From: Cryobacterium luteum
Lineage (GTDB): Bacteria; Actinomycetota; Actinomycetes; Actinomycetales; Microbacteriaceae
Reading direction: 5' to 3'
Length of the DNA: 64,000 nucleotides
NCBI RefSeq assembly: GCF_900110125.1
Contig: NZ_FOCN01000007.1
Span: 1-64,000 of the forward strand
The notes below the pieces were generated by a model, which searched no databases, was not told the origin of the DNA, and saw nothing but the letters and a program-made list of their open reading frames with translations. The position numbers were made by a program, and so were the translations under genes. Below are positions 42,132 to 50,985 of this stretch, one piece after another (position 1 is the stretch's first letter; the number at the start of each line of letters is the position of its first letter).

Positions 42132-42699
42132 GCCCACACCTGCCCTCCAGACCCCGTCACAGACCGTCGGCCCGTTCTACGGTTACGCGCTGCCCTATGC
42201 CGGCGGGCCCGAGCTGGTTCCCGGGTACCATCCCCGCGCCATCCGCTTTCACGGCACCGTCACCGACGGCGCCAATGAGCCGATCCTCGACGCCCTGCTC
42301 GAGATCTGGCAGGCCGACGAGAGCGGCGCGCTCGTGCGAGAACTCGGCAGCCTCGACCGCGATGGCTTCACCTTCACCGGATTCGGCCGCTGCGCGACCA
42401 CGATCGCCGGGCACTACACCTTCACGACGCTTAAGCCGGGGGCGGCCGGCACGGCGGCACCGTACATTCTGGTGACCGTGTTCGCCCGCGGAGTCACCCA
42501 TCATCTGTTCACCCGCGCCTACTTCGCCGAAGACGCCGCGCTGCACGAGGCCGACGCCGTGCTCAGCAGCCTGCCGGCCGACCGCCGCGACACGCTCATC
42601 TGCGTCTCCGAAGGAATCGTCGGTGGCGCCGAATCGTACCGTTTCGACATTCGTGTGCAGGGCGAGAACGAGACCGTCTTCCTGGATTTCGATGCCTGA
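42124..42699 (+). CDS. pcaG: Protocatechuate 3,4-dioxygenase alpha subunit
   Basis: 191 residues. Intradiol fold without the iron ligands, as in other alpha subunits: QTVGPFYGYALPY at the start, ILDALLEIWQADESG, and a C-terminal VFARGVTHHLFTRAYF and YRFDIRVQGENETVFLDF. Completes the active-site entrance of PcaH. Overlaps both neighbours (pcaH by 8 nt, pcaB by 8 nt). Confidence 0.95.
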   Translation: MSEPTPALQTPSQTVGPFYGYALPYAGGPELVPGYHPRAIRFHGTVTDGANEPILDALLEIWQADESGALVRELGSLDRDGFTFTGFGRCATTIAGHYTFTTLKPGAAGTAAPYILVTVFARGVTHHLFTRAYFAEDAALHEADAVLSSLPADRRDTLICVSEGIVGGAESYRFDIRVQGENETVFLDFDA

Positions 42700-44179
42700 G
42701 CACACCTTTGACGCCGGGCTGCTCAACCCGCTCAGCCACGGCACCCGCGAATGCGAGCTGACCAGCGATCAGGCCTGGCTGCAGGCCATGGTCGACGCCG
42801 AACTCGCGCTCACCCGGGCGCTCATCGATGCGGGCGTGGCCCCCGAGTGGATGCTCACCGTCTGCGACGCACTCGCCGACGCGAGCCAGTTCGACCTCGG
42901 TGCGATCGCCGCCGAGGCGCGCGGCGGCGGCAACCCGGTGATTCCGTTTGTGAAGCACCTCGGTCGGGCGGCCGAAAGGATGCGCGCCGGAGCCTCCGAT
43001 CATCTTCACGTCGGCGCGACCAGTCAGGACATTCTCGACACGGCCGCCATGATCGTGGCCCGCCGGGTGACCGGCGAACTCATCCACCAGCTCGATGCCC
43101 TCGGTACTACCCTCGCCGACCTCGCCGACGAACATCGCGGCACCGTGATGAGCGGCCGCACCCTCGGCCAGCAGGCTTCGCCGACGAGCTTCGGTTTCGT
43201 TGCGGCCGGCTGGCTCGATGCCGTGCTGCTCATCGTCACCCGACTGGACGGTATTGCCGACACCCTGCCGGTGCAACTCGGCGGAGCGGTCGGCAACCTG
43301 GCCGTGCTCACCGAAATCGCCCGGGCTCGGCGCAGCGACGTGGTGGCCGCCGACGTTCTGCGGGTCGTGCTGGAGCGCTTCGCCCACCATGCAGGCCTGG
43401 TCGTGCCGCGCCTCAGCTGGCACACGAACCGGGTCGTGATCTCCGAACTCGCCTCCGTGCTCGCCGCCGCAACCGGTGTCGCCGGCACCATCGCCCTCGA
43501 CGTGTCGGTGCTGTCCCGCACCGAGATCGCCGAGGTCAGCGAACGCCTCGCCCCCGGCCAGGGCGGATCCAGCGCCATGCCGCACAAGCGCAACCCCGTC
43601 TCAGCCGTACTGATCACGGCGGCGGCGTTGCAGACGCCGGGTCTCGCATCCACTTTGTATGGCAGCATGCTGGCCGAAGACCAGCGTCCGAGCGGAGCGT
43701 GGCACGCGGAATGGCAGTCGCTGCGGGTGCTCGAACGGCTCACGATCTCGGCGGTGACCGGTGTGGCGTCGCTCGCTGCCCGCCTCGACGTCGACCGAGA
43801 CCGCATGCGGGCCAACCTCGACCTCACCGACGGGCTCGTGTTCAGCGAGCGGGTCACCACCATTCTGGCCGAATCCGTCGGGAAAACCACCGCTTTCGCG
43901 CTCGTGGAACGCGCCTCGCAGGAGGCATACGAGACGAACCGGCCGCTGCAGGTCGTGCTCGCGAGCGTGCTTATCGCCGAGGGCTGCAGCGACGCGCTGC
44001 GCGCTCAGATCTGGGCCACGTTCAACTATGAGGGCGAACCGGGCCAGTCGGCGGCCGGCATCGAGCGCGTCGTGCGTGAATTTCGCCGGCGAGCGGATGC
44101 CGCGAAGCGAGCAGTGTCGGTGGCAGACGATATCGTCGAAGCAGACGCCCCTTCGGCCAACGACGTGAGGATTTCATGA
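42692..44179 (+). CDS. pcaB: 3-carboxy-cis,cis-muconate cycloisomerase
   Basis: 495 residues from ATG 42692. Fumarase/aspartase superfamily: the catalytic signature GGSSAMPHKRNPVS, HVGATSQDILDTA near residue 110 and TVMSGRTLGQQASPTSFG. Turns 3-carboxymuconate into gamma-carboxymuconolactone. The length includes the long C-terminal domain seen in actinobacterial PcaB. Overlaps the fusion gene pcaL by 4 nt. Confidence 0.94.
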   Translation: MPEHTFDAGLLNPLSHGTRECELTSDQAWLQAMVDAELALTRALIDAGVAPEWMLTVCDALADASQFDLGAIAAEARGGGNPVIPFVKHLGRAAERMRAGASDHLHVGATSQDILDTAAMIVARRVTGELIHQLDALGTTLADLADEHRGTVMSGRTLGQQASPTSFGFVAAGWLDAVLLIVTRLDGIADTLPVQLGGAVGNLAVLTEIARARRSDVVAADVLRVVLERFAHHAGLVVPRLSWHTNRVVISELASVLAAATGVAGTIALDVSVLSRTEIAEVSERLAPGQGGSSAMPHKRNPVSAVLITAAALQTPGLASTLYGSMLAEDQRPSGAWHAEWQSLRVLERLTISAVTGVASLAARLDVDRDRMRANLDLTDGLVFSERVTTILAESVGKTTAFALVERASQEAYETNRPLQVVLASVLIAEGCSDALRAQIWATFNYEGEPGQSAAGIERVVREFRRRADAAKRAVSVADDIVEADAPSANDVRIS

Positions 44180-45444
44180 GCCAGCCCGTGTTGCTCTGCA
44201 CCGTCGAGCCGGCGCGAAACGGCAACCCCAACGCGCCGCTCATCGTGCTCGGGCCCTCGCTCGGCACCACCACCGATCTCTGGGTGAGCGTCGTTCCCGC
44301 GCTCGCCGAGGCCCACCGGGTGCTCTGCTTCAACCTGCCCGGGCACGGATTCAGCCCGCGCGCGACTGAGGCGTTCACGATTGAAGAGGTCGCCGACGCC
44401 GTGGTCGGCCTGGTCGACTCGCTGTCTGTCGAGACCTTTGTCTACGCCGGCATCTCGCTCGGCGGCGCCATCGGACTCGCCCTCGCCGTGAACCACCCCG
44501 ATCGCCTCACGAGCCTCGCCGTGCTCTGCTCCGGTGCGAAGATCGGCACGTTTGACGCCTGGACCGACCGTGCCGCCGGCGTGCGCGCGAGCGGCACCCC
44601 CTCGCTGATAGCCGGCAGTGCGGCCCGCTGGTTCGCGCCCGACTTTCTCAGCCGCAACCCCAAGGCCGGCGCCCACGCGCTCAACCAGCTGCTCGATATC
44701 GACGACGAATCGTACGCACTCGCCTGCGAAGCGCTCGCCGTCTTCGACCAATCCGAGGCCCTCAGCAGCATTCGCACGCCCGTGTTGTGCGTCTCCGGCG
44801 AGTTCGACGAGGTGACCCCCACGGCGCATCTACACCAGCTGGCCGCGCGCATTCCTGGGGCGACCACGGCCGTGATCCTGGGCGCCGCGCATCTGCCATC
44901 GCTGGAGCGCCCGGCTGAGGTCGGCGCACTGCTGAACGAGTGGATCGCCGGGGCCGGGGCTGCGGGTGTGGGTGCGGCTGCGGCCTCGCAGCCGGGCGAT
45001 GCGGCAGAGCCGCTGTCGGCGCAGCGCACCGCGGCATCCGCTTACGCCGACGGCATGGTTGTGCGCCGCGCGGTGCTCGGCGACACGCACGTCGACGCGG
45101 CAACCGCCGCGATCACGCCCGAGACCGCCGTGTTCCAGGACTTCATCACCCGCTACGCCTGGGGCGAGATCTGGACCAGGCCGGGTCTCGACCGGCGCAC
45201 CCGCAGTTTTCTCACCATTGCCGCGCTCGTCACCGGCGGGCATGAGGGCGAGCTGGCGATGCACGTGCGGGCCGCGCTGACAATCGGGCTGACCCGTGCC
45301 GAGATCAGCGAGGCCATTCTGCACACCGCCATCTACGCGGGCGTTCCCGCCGCCAATGCCGCGTTCGCCGTGGCCCGGCACACCTTCGCCGGGCTCGATG
45401 CAGCTTCGAACACTCCCGACGACTCCACCATCCGGCCCAGCTGA
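44176..45444 (+). CDS. pcaL: Fused beta-ketoadipate enol-lactone hydrolase / 4-carboxymuconolactone decarboxylase
   Basis: 422 residues. N-terminal alpha/beta hydrolase (PcaD part, about 1-260) with nucleophile Ser94 in GISLGG and a final His in GAAHLPSLE. After an Ala-rich linker comes the CMD domain (PcaC part, about 290-405) with FITRYAWGEIWTRPGLDRR, IAALVTGGHEGELAMHV and ILHTAIYAGVPAANAAF. The fusion carries out two consecutive steps and is known as PcaL in Rhodococcus and Streptomyces. Confidence 0.95.
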   Translation: MSQPVLLCTVEPARNGNPNAPLIVLGPSLGTTTDLWVSVVPALAEAHRVLCFNLPGHGFSPRATEAFTIEEVADAVVGLVDSLSVETFVYAGISLGGAIGLALAVNHPDRLTSLAVLCSGAKIGTFDAWTDRAAGVRASGTPSLIAGSAARWFAPDFLSRNPKAGAHALNQLLDIDDESYALACEALAVFDQSEALSSIRTPVLCVSGEFDEVTPTAHLHQLAARIPGATTAVILGAAHLPSLERPAEVGALLNEWIAGAGAAGVGAAAASQPGDAAEPLSAQRTAASAYADGMVVRRAVLGDTHVDAATAAITPETAVFQDFITRYAWGEIWTRPGLDRRTRSFLTIAALVTGGHEGELAMHVRAALTIGLTRAEISEAILHTAIYAGVPAANAAFAVARHTFAGLDAASNTPDDSTIRPS

Positions 45445-45457
45445 AGGACCTCGCATT

Positions 45458-46252
45458 ATGGACAAGACCTATCCCTCCGCTGCGGCTGCCGTCGCCGATA
45501 TTCCCGATGGTGCTTCGCTCGCCGTTGGCGGGTTCGGCCTGGTCGGTGTGCCGATCGTGCTTATTCGGGCGTTGCTCGCGCTCGGCAGTAGCAACCTGCA
45601 CGTCGCGTCGAACAACTGCGGCGTCGATGGGTGGGGGCTGGGCGAGTTGCTTCGCGAGGGTCGGATCAGTCGGGTGATCGCGTCTTATATCGGTGAGAAC
45701 AAGGACTTCGCGCGCCGGTATCTTGGCGGTGAACTCGAGGTCGAGCTCACGCCGCAGGGCACCCTGGCCGAGCGGTTGCGCGCCGGTGGCACCGGAATTC
45801 CGGCGTTCTTCACGGCAAGTGGTGTGGGCACGATGGTCGCCGACGGTGGCCTGCCGTGGCGCTACGGCCCCGACGGCGAGGTGACGGTGTCGAGCCCGCC
45901 GAAGGAGACCCGGCGCTTTTCCTCGCTCGGCAGTGAGAAGGAATACGTGCTGGAAGAGGCCATCGTCACCGACTACGCCCTGGTGCGCGCGAAGAAGGGT
46001 GACCGTCACGGCAACCTCGTGTTCGAGAAATCGGCGCGTAACTTCAACCCGGTGGCCGGGATGGCCGGCCGCATCACCATCGCCGAGGTCGACGAGTTGG
46101 TTGAACCGGGCCAGATCGACCCGGACGAGGTGCACCTCGCCGGCATCTATGTGAACCGCATCGTGCAGTTGGGTGCGGTGGACGCGGCAGATTTGCCGAT
46201 TGAGAAGACCACGACGCGGCCGCGGCCGTCGTCTGAATTTGGAGCGAACTGA
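45458..46252 (+). CDS. pcaI: 3-oxoadipate CoA-transferase, subunit A
   Basis: 264 residues from ATG 45458. [59 protein letters not shown] as in class I CoA-transferase alpha subunits. Longer than the paralogous subunit encoded at 19863 by an insertion around [19 protein letters not shown]. Its stop and the pcaJ start share a base (TGATG), so subunits are made in equal amounts. Confidence 0.92.
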   Translation: MDKTYPSAAAAVADIPDGASLAVGGFGLVGVPIVLIRALLALGSSNLHVASNNCGVDGWGLGELLREGRISRVIASYIGENKDFARRYLGGELEVELTPQGTLAERLRAGGTGIPAFFTASGVGTMVADGGLPWRYGPDGEVTVSSPPKETRRFSSLGSEKEYVLEEAIVTDYALVRAKKGDRHGNLVFEKSARNFNPVAGMAGRITIAEVDELVEPGQIDPDEVHLAGIYVNRIVQLGAVDAADLPIEKTTTRPRPSSEFGAN

Positions 46253-46926
46253 TGGCCCTCACCCGCAACGAAATGGCGGCCCGCGCCGCCCAGGAACTCG
46301 CCCCGGATTCGTATGTCAATTTGGGCATCGGCCTGCCGACGCTCATCCCGAACTTTCTGCCCGAGGGCGTGCACGTGGTGCTGCACTCCGAGAATGGGGT
46401 GCTCGGCGTGGGCCCCTACCCCTGGGAGGGTGAAGCCGACCCCAAGCTGATCAACGCCGGGAAAGAGACCGTCACTGTCAACCCCGGGGCGGCGTATTTC
46501 GATTCGGCGCAGAGCTTTGGCATGATTCGTGGCGGGCTCATCGACGTGGCCGTGCTCGGCGCGATGCAGGTGAGCGTGGTCGGTGACATCGCCAATTGGG
46601 CGGTGCCGGGCAAGATGATCAAGGGCATGGGCGGTGCGATGGACCTCGTGCACGGCGCCGACACCGTCATCGTGGTGATGGAGCACGTGACCAAGTCCGG
46701 CGAGTTCAAGATCAAGAAGGTCTGTGACCTGCCGCTCACCGGTAAGGCCGTCGTCACGCGCATCATCACCGACCTGGCCGTGATCGATGTCACCCCGGAG
46801 GGCCTGGTGCTGCGTGAGGTTGCGCCCGGCGTCACCGTCGACGAGGTACAGCACGCCACCGAGGCGACCCTGCTCGTGCCGAGCCCGCCGACTACCATCA
46901 CGACTCTGATCGGCGCCGGCGCATGA
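46252..46926 (+). CDS. pcaJ: 3-oxoadipate CoA-transferase, subunit B
   Basis: 224 residues. [20 protein letters not shown], then [13 protein letters not shown] with the catalytic Glu and [14 protein letters not shown]. With PcaI it moves CoA from succinyl-CoA to beta-ketoadipate, giving beta-ketoadipyl-CoA for PcaF. Close homologue of the subunit encoded at 20591. Confidence 0.92.
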   Translation: MALTRNEMAARAAQELAPDSYVNLGIGLPTLIPNFLPEGVHVVLHSENGVLGVGPYPWEGEADPKLINAGKETVTVNPGAAYFDSAQSFGMIRGGLIDVAVLGAMQVSVVGDIANWAVPGKMIKGMGGAMDLVHGADTVIVVMEHVTKSGEFKIKKVCDLPLTGKAVVTRIITDLAVIDVTPEGLVLREVAPGVTVDEVQHATEATLLVPSPPTTITTLIGAGA

Positions 46927-46984
46927 CGCTGTCCGCGCTGCCCGGGGCTATCCTGACCACCACGATCGTTATCGGAGTCACCGC

Positions 46985-48208
46985 ATGACCGCGACCGCGC
47001 TGCGTCAGGTCGTTATTTGTGAACCGCTCCGCACGCCGATCGGCCGCTTCGGCGGCGCGTTCAAGACGGTCGCGCCGGCCGACCTCGCCGCGACCGTTAT
47101 CGCCGCGCTCATGGACCGCACCGGCCTCGACGGTGCCGTCGTCGACGATGTTATCTTCGGCCAGGCTTACCCTTCGGCGGAGGCTGCGCCGGTCGCTCGG
47201 GTCGCCGCCCTCAATGCGGGGTTGCCCGTCACAGTCGGCGGGGTGCAGGTCGACCGCCGCTGCGGCAGTGGCCTGCAGGCCGTCCTCGACGCGGCGATGC
47301 AGGTGCAGACCGGGGTGAGTGATCTGGTGATCGCCGGCGGTGTCGACGTCATGAGTCAGGCCCCGCTGTACACGGTCGATTCCCGCTGGGGCCTGGCCGG
47401 AACGGCCGGCGTGCTGCTGCGCGACGCCCTCGGTCGCGGCCGGGAAACCGCTGGTGGACGAAACTATCCGGTGCCGGGCGGCATGCTCGAAACCGCTGAG
47501 AACCTGCGCCGCGACTACAACCTCGACCGGGTCGAACAAGACGCCCTCGCCGTGGAATCCCAGCGCCGTGCCCTCGCCGCCGTCGCCGACGGGTGCTTTC
47601 TCGAGGAGATCGTGCCGGTCACCGTGCCCGGCCGCAAGGGTCCCGTCGTGGTCTCGGTCGATGAAACCCCGCGCGAAACCACCCTCGAGGCCCTCGCCGG
47701 TCTCAAACCGATCATGGGCAAAGCGGATGCCGCCGCCACCGTCACCGCCGGCAACGCCAGCGGGCAGAACGACGCCGCAGCCGCGTGCATCGTCACCACC
47801 CCGGAGCGCGCCGCCGAACTCGGCCTGACCCCGCTGGTTCGGCTGGTCTCCTGGGCGCGGGCCGGCGTCGAACCCTCGCGCATGGGCCTTGGCCCGGTGC
47901 CCGCCACGAAGCTCGCGCTCGAGCGGGCCGGCCTCGGTCTCGCCGACATGGATCTGATCGAGCTCAACGAGGCGTTCGCCGCGCAGGTGCTCGCCGTCAC
48001 CCGGGAGTGGAACTTCACCCCGGAAGACTGGGCCCGCACCAACGTCAACGGTTCCGGCATCAGCCTCGGCCACCCGGTCGGCGCCACCGGCGCCCGCATC
48101 CTCGCCACCGCGAGCCGCCACCTGCAGCGCACCGGCGGCCGTTACCTCCTCGAAACCATGTGCATCGGCGGCGGTCAGGGACTCGCGGCCGTCTTCGAAC
48201 GCGCCTAA
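46985..48208 (+). CDS. pcaF: Beta-ketoadipyl-CoA thiolase
   Basis: 407 residues. Thiolase with nucleophilic Cys in DRRCGSGLQAV (about residue 93), NVNGSGISLGHPVGATGAR (active-site His) and ETMCIGGGQG (general-base Cys). Cleaves beta-ketoadipyl-CoA to succinyl-CoA and acetyl-CoA, the end of the pathway. It starts 58 bp after pcaJ and closes the operon. pcaF rather than a general thiolase is inferred from context. Confidence 0.92.
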   Translation: MTATALRQVVICEPLRTPIGRFGGAFKTVAPADLAATVIAALMDRTGLDGAVVDDVIFGQAYPSAEAAPVARVAALNAGLPVTVGGVQVDRRCGSGLQAVLDAAMQVQTGVSDLVIAGGVDVMSQAPLYTVDSRWGLAGTAGVLLRDALGRGRETAGGRNYPVPGGMLETAENLRRDYNLDRVEQDALAVESQRRALAAVADGCFLEEIVPVTVPGRKGPVVVSVDETPRETTLEALAGLKPIMGKADAAATVTAGNASGQNDAAAACIVTTPERAAELGLTPLVRLVSWARAGVEPSRMGLGPVPATKLALERAGLGLADMDLIELNEAFAAQVLAVTREWNFTPEDWARTNVNGSGISLGHPVGATGARILATASRHLQRTGGRYLLETMCIGGGQGLAAVFERA

Positions 48209-48224
48209 CGGCATCCGCTTCGCC

Positions 48225-48278
48225 GAGGTGTGAGTTTGGGTGCGAAATTCGCTGAAAATTGCCCCAGACTCACACCTC
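48225..48278. repeat. Palindromic repeat element, copy 1
   Basis: GAGGTGTGAGT (48225-48235) and ACTCACACCTC (48268-48278), perfect 11-bp arms around 32 bases with GGG/CCC just inside. Same ends as the elements at 49253 and 50901. Confidence 0.7.
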
Positions 48279-48353
48279 ACTGAGCGGATGGCTACCAGCG
48301 GGCGCCGCGGGCGGCCAGCGCGGTGCGCAGACTCGCGGCTTCCCGCAGCGAGC

Positions 48354-49183
48354 GGCAGCCGCGTCGTCGCCATCGGCGAAGGCGTCACCGAGATCAAGGT
48401 GGGCGACCGCGTTGGCAACGCCTGGCTGTGGAGCGCCTGCGGCACCTGCCAGTACTGCCGCACCGGCTGGGAAACGCTGTGCGAGTCGCAGATCAACGGT
48501 GGCTACAGCGTCGACGGATCCTTCGGTGAGTACATGATCGTCGACGCCAGGTTCGCCGTTCCGTTGCCCCAGGATGCCGACCCGGTCGACATCGCGCCCA
48601 TCCTGTGCGCCGGCGTCACCGTCTACAAGGGGCTCAAGATGACCGAGGCCATCGCCGGCCAGTGGGTCGTCGTCTCCGGCATCGGCGGACTCGGCCACAT
48701 CGCCGTGCAGTACGCCAAGGCCATGGGCTTTCGCGTGGTGGCGGTCGACGTCGCCGACGACAAGCTCGCCCTCGCCACCACGCACGGCGCCGAGATCGTC
48801 ATCAATGCGCTCCACGAGAACCCGGTCGAGGTCATCCAGGCCAAGACCGGCGGCGCCCACGGCGTGCTCGTCACCGCCGTGCACCCGGCCGCCTTCGGCC
48901 AGGCCATCGGCATGACCCGCCGCGGCGGCACCATCGTCTTCAACGGCCTGCCGGCCGGCGACTTTCCGGCGCCCATCTTCGATATCGTGCTCAAGGGCCT
49001 GACCATTCGCGGCTCCATCGTGGGAACCCGCCAAGACATGGAGGAAGCCCTCGCCTTCTGCAACCGCGGCGAGATCCACCCCACCGTCTCCAGCCGCACG
49101 CCCGGCGAAGTCAACACCGTGCTCGACGAGATGCGCCACGGCAAGATCGACGGCCGCGTCGTCATCCAGTACTATCGCACCAG
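48354..49183 (+). pseudogene. Zinc alcohol dehydrogenase (AdhA-type), N-terminally truncated
   Basis: Homology begins abruptly at SRVVAIGEGVTEIKVGDRVG and runs to DGRVVIQYY. The structural-zinc cysteines (CGTCQYCRTGWETLC), the CAGVTVYKGLK segment and the NAD Rossmann motif GIGGLGHIAVQYA are present. The first ~70 residues with the catalytic-zinc Cys and His are missing. The frame also runs past the normal end to 49394 with no natural stop. Nothing resembling the lost part is found nearby. The fragment is bracketed by palindromic repeats at 48225 and 49253, so a repeat-mediated rearrangement is plausible. Confidence 0.75.
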
Positions 49184-49252
49184 TAAAACGGATGCCCGGA
49201 GTCGCCTGTCGAGGCGGCCCCGGGCATCCGTTTCCTGCGTCGCGGAATCTCG

Positions 49253-49299
49253 CCGAGCCGTGAGTTTCAGCCCGAAACGCGTCGAAACCCACGCCTCGG
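49253..49299. repeat. Palindromic repeat element, copy 2 (diverged)
   Basis: CCGAGCCGTGAGT (49253-49265) and ACCCACGCCTCGG (49287-49299), 11 of 13 positions complementary, inner TTTC/GAAA also pairs. A degenerate copy of the element at 50901. Confidence 0.6.
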
Positions 49300-49333
49300 C
49301 GACTGCGGGGGGCATCCGTTTCGGCGCGACCTG

Positions 49334-50557
49334 CTATTGGAACGCGGAGATGCCGGTGATGGCGCGGCCGACGACGAGGGTGTTGATCTCGTAGCTACCC
49401 TCGTAGGTGTAAAGCGCTTCGGCGTCGGCGAAGACGCGGGCCATGCCATAGTCGGTGGAGATTCCGTTGCCGCCGAGCACCGAGCGGCCGAGCGCGACGG
49501 ATTCGCGCATGCGGGCGCTCGAGGAGGCCTTGGCCATGGCGGCGTGCTCGGGCCGCAGCGTGCCGGCCTGCTGTAGTTGGGCGATGCGCACCATCGTGCC
49601 CAGCGACGACGTCGCGTTCTCGAGGATGCGCACGAGCTTCTCCTGCACGAGCTGGAACGACGCGATGGGCTTGCCGAACTGCTGGCGTTCGAGGGCGTAG
49701 CGCAGGGCGTAGTCGTAGGCGGCGAATTGCAGTCCGACGGTCTGCCAGCCTACCCAGACTCGGGAGTTGGTGAGCAGCCGGTTGGTGTCGCGAAAGCTCG
49801 TGGCTCCCGGCAGCCGGTCGCGTTCGGCGACCACGACATTGTCGAGGGTGATGGTGGCGTTCTGCACGATGCGCAGGGCGATCTTGTTCTCGATCTTTTC
49901 GGCCGTGAACCCGGCCAGGGCTGAGCTGACGATGAAGCCCTTGATCTGGTCGTCGGCGGTGTCGCGCGCCCAGACGAGTACGTTCGCGGCGAAGGTTCCG
50001 CTGCCGATCCAACGTTTGACGCCGTTCAGGATCCAGGAATCGCCGGAGCGGCTGGCGGTCGTCTCCATGTTGCGGGAGACGTCGGAGCCGTGCTCCGGTT
50101 CGGTGAGCGCGAAGGCGCCGATCTTGCGCAGCGAGACGGCGTCGGCCAGATACCGTTCGCGCTGGTCATCGGTGCCGAGCTGGGCGATGGCCGCCGCGAA
50201 CAGACCGCTGTGCACGCCGACGAAGGTAGAGATCGAAGCATCAACACGGGACAGCTCGACGGTCATGAACCCGTGCAGCAGAAAGTTGTCACCGCGCGCG
50301 CACAGGTCGACGAGGTTGAGGGCGGTGAGCACGGGGATGATCTCGAACGGAAAAGTGGCGTTGTTCCAGTGCTCGGCCACGACCGGGCGCACGTCACGCT
50401 CGAACACCTCACGGGCAGTCGCCACAAGCTGCTGTTCCTCGGGGGTGAGCAGGTCCTGGTAGGAGAAGAAATCGGCGGTCGGCCCGGTGAAGAATTCGGG
50501 GGCGGGGGCATCCGCTGCGCGGTTCTCGACCGGGGTGTTGTCGACGACGATGCTCAT
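49334..50557 (-). CDS. Acyl-CoA dehydrogenase (glutaryl-CoA dehydrogenase-like)
   Basis: 407 residues from ATG 50557. FALTEPEHGSDVSRN, WILNGVKRWIGSG, RQQFGKPIASFQLVQEKLV and the C-terminal YEGSYEINTLVVGRAITG with the catalytic Glu. Strongly similar in length and motifs to the PhdD-like enzyme encoded at 28303. The long open frame upstream is the shadow of the AlaX gene and is not used. Located after the pca operon; probably acts on another aromatic or dicarboxylic CoA ester. Confidence 0.88.
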   Translation of the reverse strand: MSIVVDNTPVENRAADAPAPEFFTGPTADFFSYQDLLTPEEQQLVATAREVFERDVRPVVAEHWNNATFPFEIIPVLTALNLVDLCARGDNFLLHGFMTVELSRVDASISTFVGVHSGLFAAAIAQLGTDDQRERYLADAVSLRKIGAFALTEPEHGSDVSRNMETTASRSGDSWILNGVKRWIGSGTFAANVLVWARDTADDQIKGFIVSSALAGFTAEKIENKIALRIVQNATITLDNVVVAERDRLPGATSFRDTNRLLTNSRVWVGWQTVGLQFAAYDYALRYALERQQFGKPIASFQLVQEKLVRILENATSSLGTMVRIAQLQQAGTLRPEHAAMAKASSSARMRESVALGRSVLGGNGISTDYGMARVFADAEALYTYEGSYEINTLVVGRAITGISAFQ

Positions 50558-50985
50558 GGGGGTGGTCCTCTCTGACCGGGTACCCCTGAATTCTGCGCCA
50601 GTACGCGGAATTGCGCAATCTATTGCGCCACAACCGTGCAGATTGCCCGAACGGATGGCGATTGGCACGCGCAGCCTGCTCGTTCTGCGATGCCGGGCAG
50701 CACGCGTCACCGGGAGCTGGCGACCCGGCCCGTCGCTGGCGTTTCGATGTGCGGATACACGTGTCGGTGGCGGTGTCTGCCCTGGGAGCAGCCACAGACA
50801 TCGGCTCGAGGGTCGGGTGCCGTTCATGGAACCGGCGCTGCGGCTGGGCACGTCCCAGACCGAGCAGCCGCCTCGGATGCTGCCCCGTGAGAGCGCGTGA
50901 CCGAGGTGTGAGTGTGACGCCCGTTTAAACGATTCAACGTCGCGAGACTCACACCTCGGCGCAGCGCGGCCCGCAGCGCGGCCTT
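50558..50985. other. Intergenic region with operator-like repeats
   Basis: 428 bp without a credible gene. ATTGCGCAAT (50610-50619) is a perfect palindrome and ATTGCGC repeats at 50622-50628, about 55 bp before the acyl-CoA dehydrogenase start, so a regulator site is likely. The third palindromic repeat element is at 50901-50959. No sequence at 50640-50890 is recognised. Confidence 0.5.
50901..50959. repeat. Palindromic repeat element, copy 3
   Basis: CCGAGGTGTGAGT (50901-50913) and ACTCACACCTCGG (50947-50959), perfect 13-bp arms with a 33-base interior. The longest and most regular of three copies. Confidence 0.75.
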
